This document shows positions 63,936 through 64,000 of a stretch of DNA of 64,000 nt, piece by piece. The stretch's first letter is position 1. Every line of letters starts with the position of its first letter. The notes under the pieces were generated by a model that was given only the letters and a program-made list of their open reading frames with translations, had not been told where the DNA came from and searched no databases. This DNA comes from Anaerolineales bacterium (GTDB lineage Bacteria > Chloroflexota > Anaerolineae > Anaerolineales > Anaerolineaceae): the NCBI GenBank assembly GCA_020060485.1, contig JAGVAB010000029.1, forward strand, positions 11,438-75,437, given 5' to 3'. The position numbers and the translations under genes were made by a program.

Positions 63936-64000
63936 ATGAAAACATGTCCGAAATGTGAAAGAACAGACCGACAGAACCGAGCAGGGAAAACCGAAAGCGG
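63936..64000 (+). CDS. Start of a zinc-ribbon protein, cut by window edge
   Basis: Twenty-one codons are visible, opening MKTCPKCER. The CPKC knuckle at the very N-terminus suggests a zinc-ribbon protein, but the rest is outside the window. The start is supported only by the -10 element at leaderless spacing and by the absence of an upstream frame. Confidence 0.5.
   Translation, partial: MKTCPKCERTDRQNRAGKTES

Noticed and set aside
1..64000. CRISPR arrays, tRNA or rRNA genes
   Set aside because: I found no evenly spaced direct repeats and no tRNA or rRNA signatures by eye in the intergenic regions; a covariance-model scan was not possible.

Overview
The window looks like a chromosomal segment of a Chloroflexota bacterium, most likely class Anaerolineae. 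This rests on gene content: a DUF5679 zinc ribbon fused to topoisomerase I, paired mevalonate kinase and isopentenyl phosphate kinase, several DUF2298 ('Chlor_Arch_YYY') membrane proteins, an rpoC with a large N-terminal insertion that does not follow rpoB, and DUF1015 and flavodiiron proteins. GTG and TTG starts are common, and most of the window is moderately GC-rich. No rRNA, tRNA, CRISPR array or intact transposase was seen.

Layout. 1-2458 (minus): an M23 peptidase lipoprotein cut by the window edge and a DUF1015 protein. 2844-10050 (plus): a housekeeping run ffh-rpsP-khpA-rimM-dprA-manC-topA ending in a clear terminator. 10205-11197: an unrecognised membrane protein. 11264-16903 (minus): flavodiiron protein, greA, dGTPase-like protein, isopentenyl phosphate kinase, mevalonate kinase and a UbiA-family prenyl-phosphate phosphoribosyltransferase. 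Together the last three suggest the archaeal-type mevalonate branch feeding polyprenyl carriers.

16981-19125 is an accessory island. It holds a 45-codon relic with a faint Cas1-like opening, an AT-rich orphan multi-pass membrane protein, and a frameshifted tail of an RHS/YD-type surface protein.

19126-40331 (plus): tlyA and lepA, then a surface-glycan region. A first block (flippase-like protein, CDP-paratose/tyvelose-type epimerase, GT4 glycosyltransferase, SAM methyltransferase) ends in a terminator. A second block has four consecutive GT-C-type membrane proteins: a GT39-like protein, an 1821-residue GT39::DUF2298 fusion, a second DUF2298 protein and an Agl23/TIGR03663-like protein. cmk and a C69/secernin peptidase follow. 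This quartet is the best candidate for a poorly described system: a bacterial pathway for polyprenyl-linked surface glycosylation that resembles archaeal ones.

40407-50924 (plus): a large sensor histidine kinase, rpoC and gyrA, the last two with their own promoters and terminators. 50972-54876 (minus): membrane-anchored thermonuclease, a TIM-barrel/NTF2-like protein, an HD-domain protein and a SanA/YdcF protein. 55273-56793: a DUF4230 protein (plus) and a LipM/LplA-type acyltransferase (minus). 57047-63885 (plus): a sugar ABC importer without its ATPase plus a GH57 lipoprotein. These sit behind a 430-base leader whose -35 element lies in a perfect 21-base palindrome. A zinc-ribbon gene begins at the right edge.

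A recurring signal is a -10 hexamer exactly six bases before the ATG (ubiA, tlyA, sanA, the last gene), with lepA close behind. This implies frequent leaderless transcripts.
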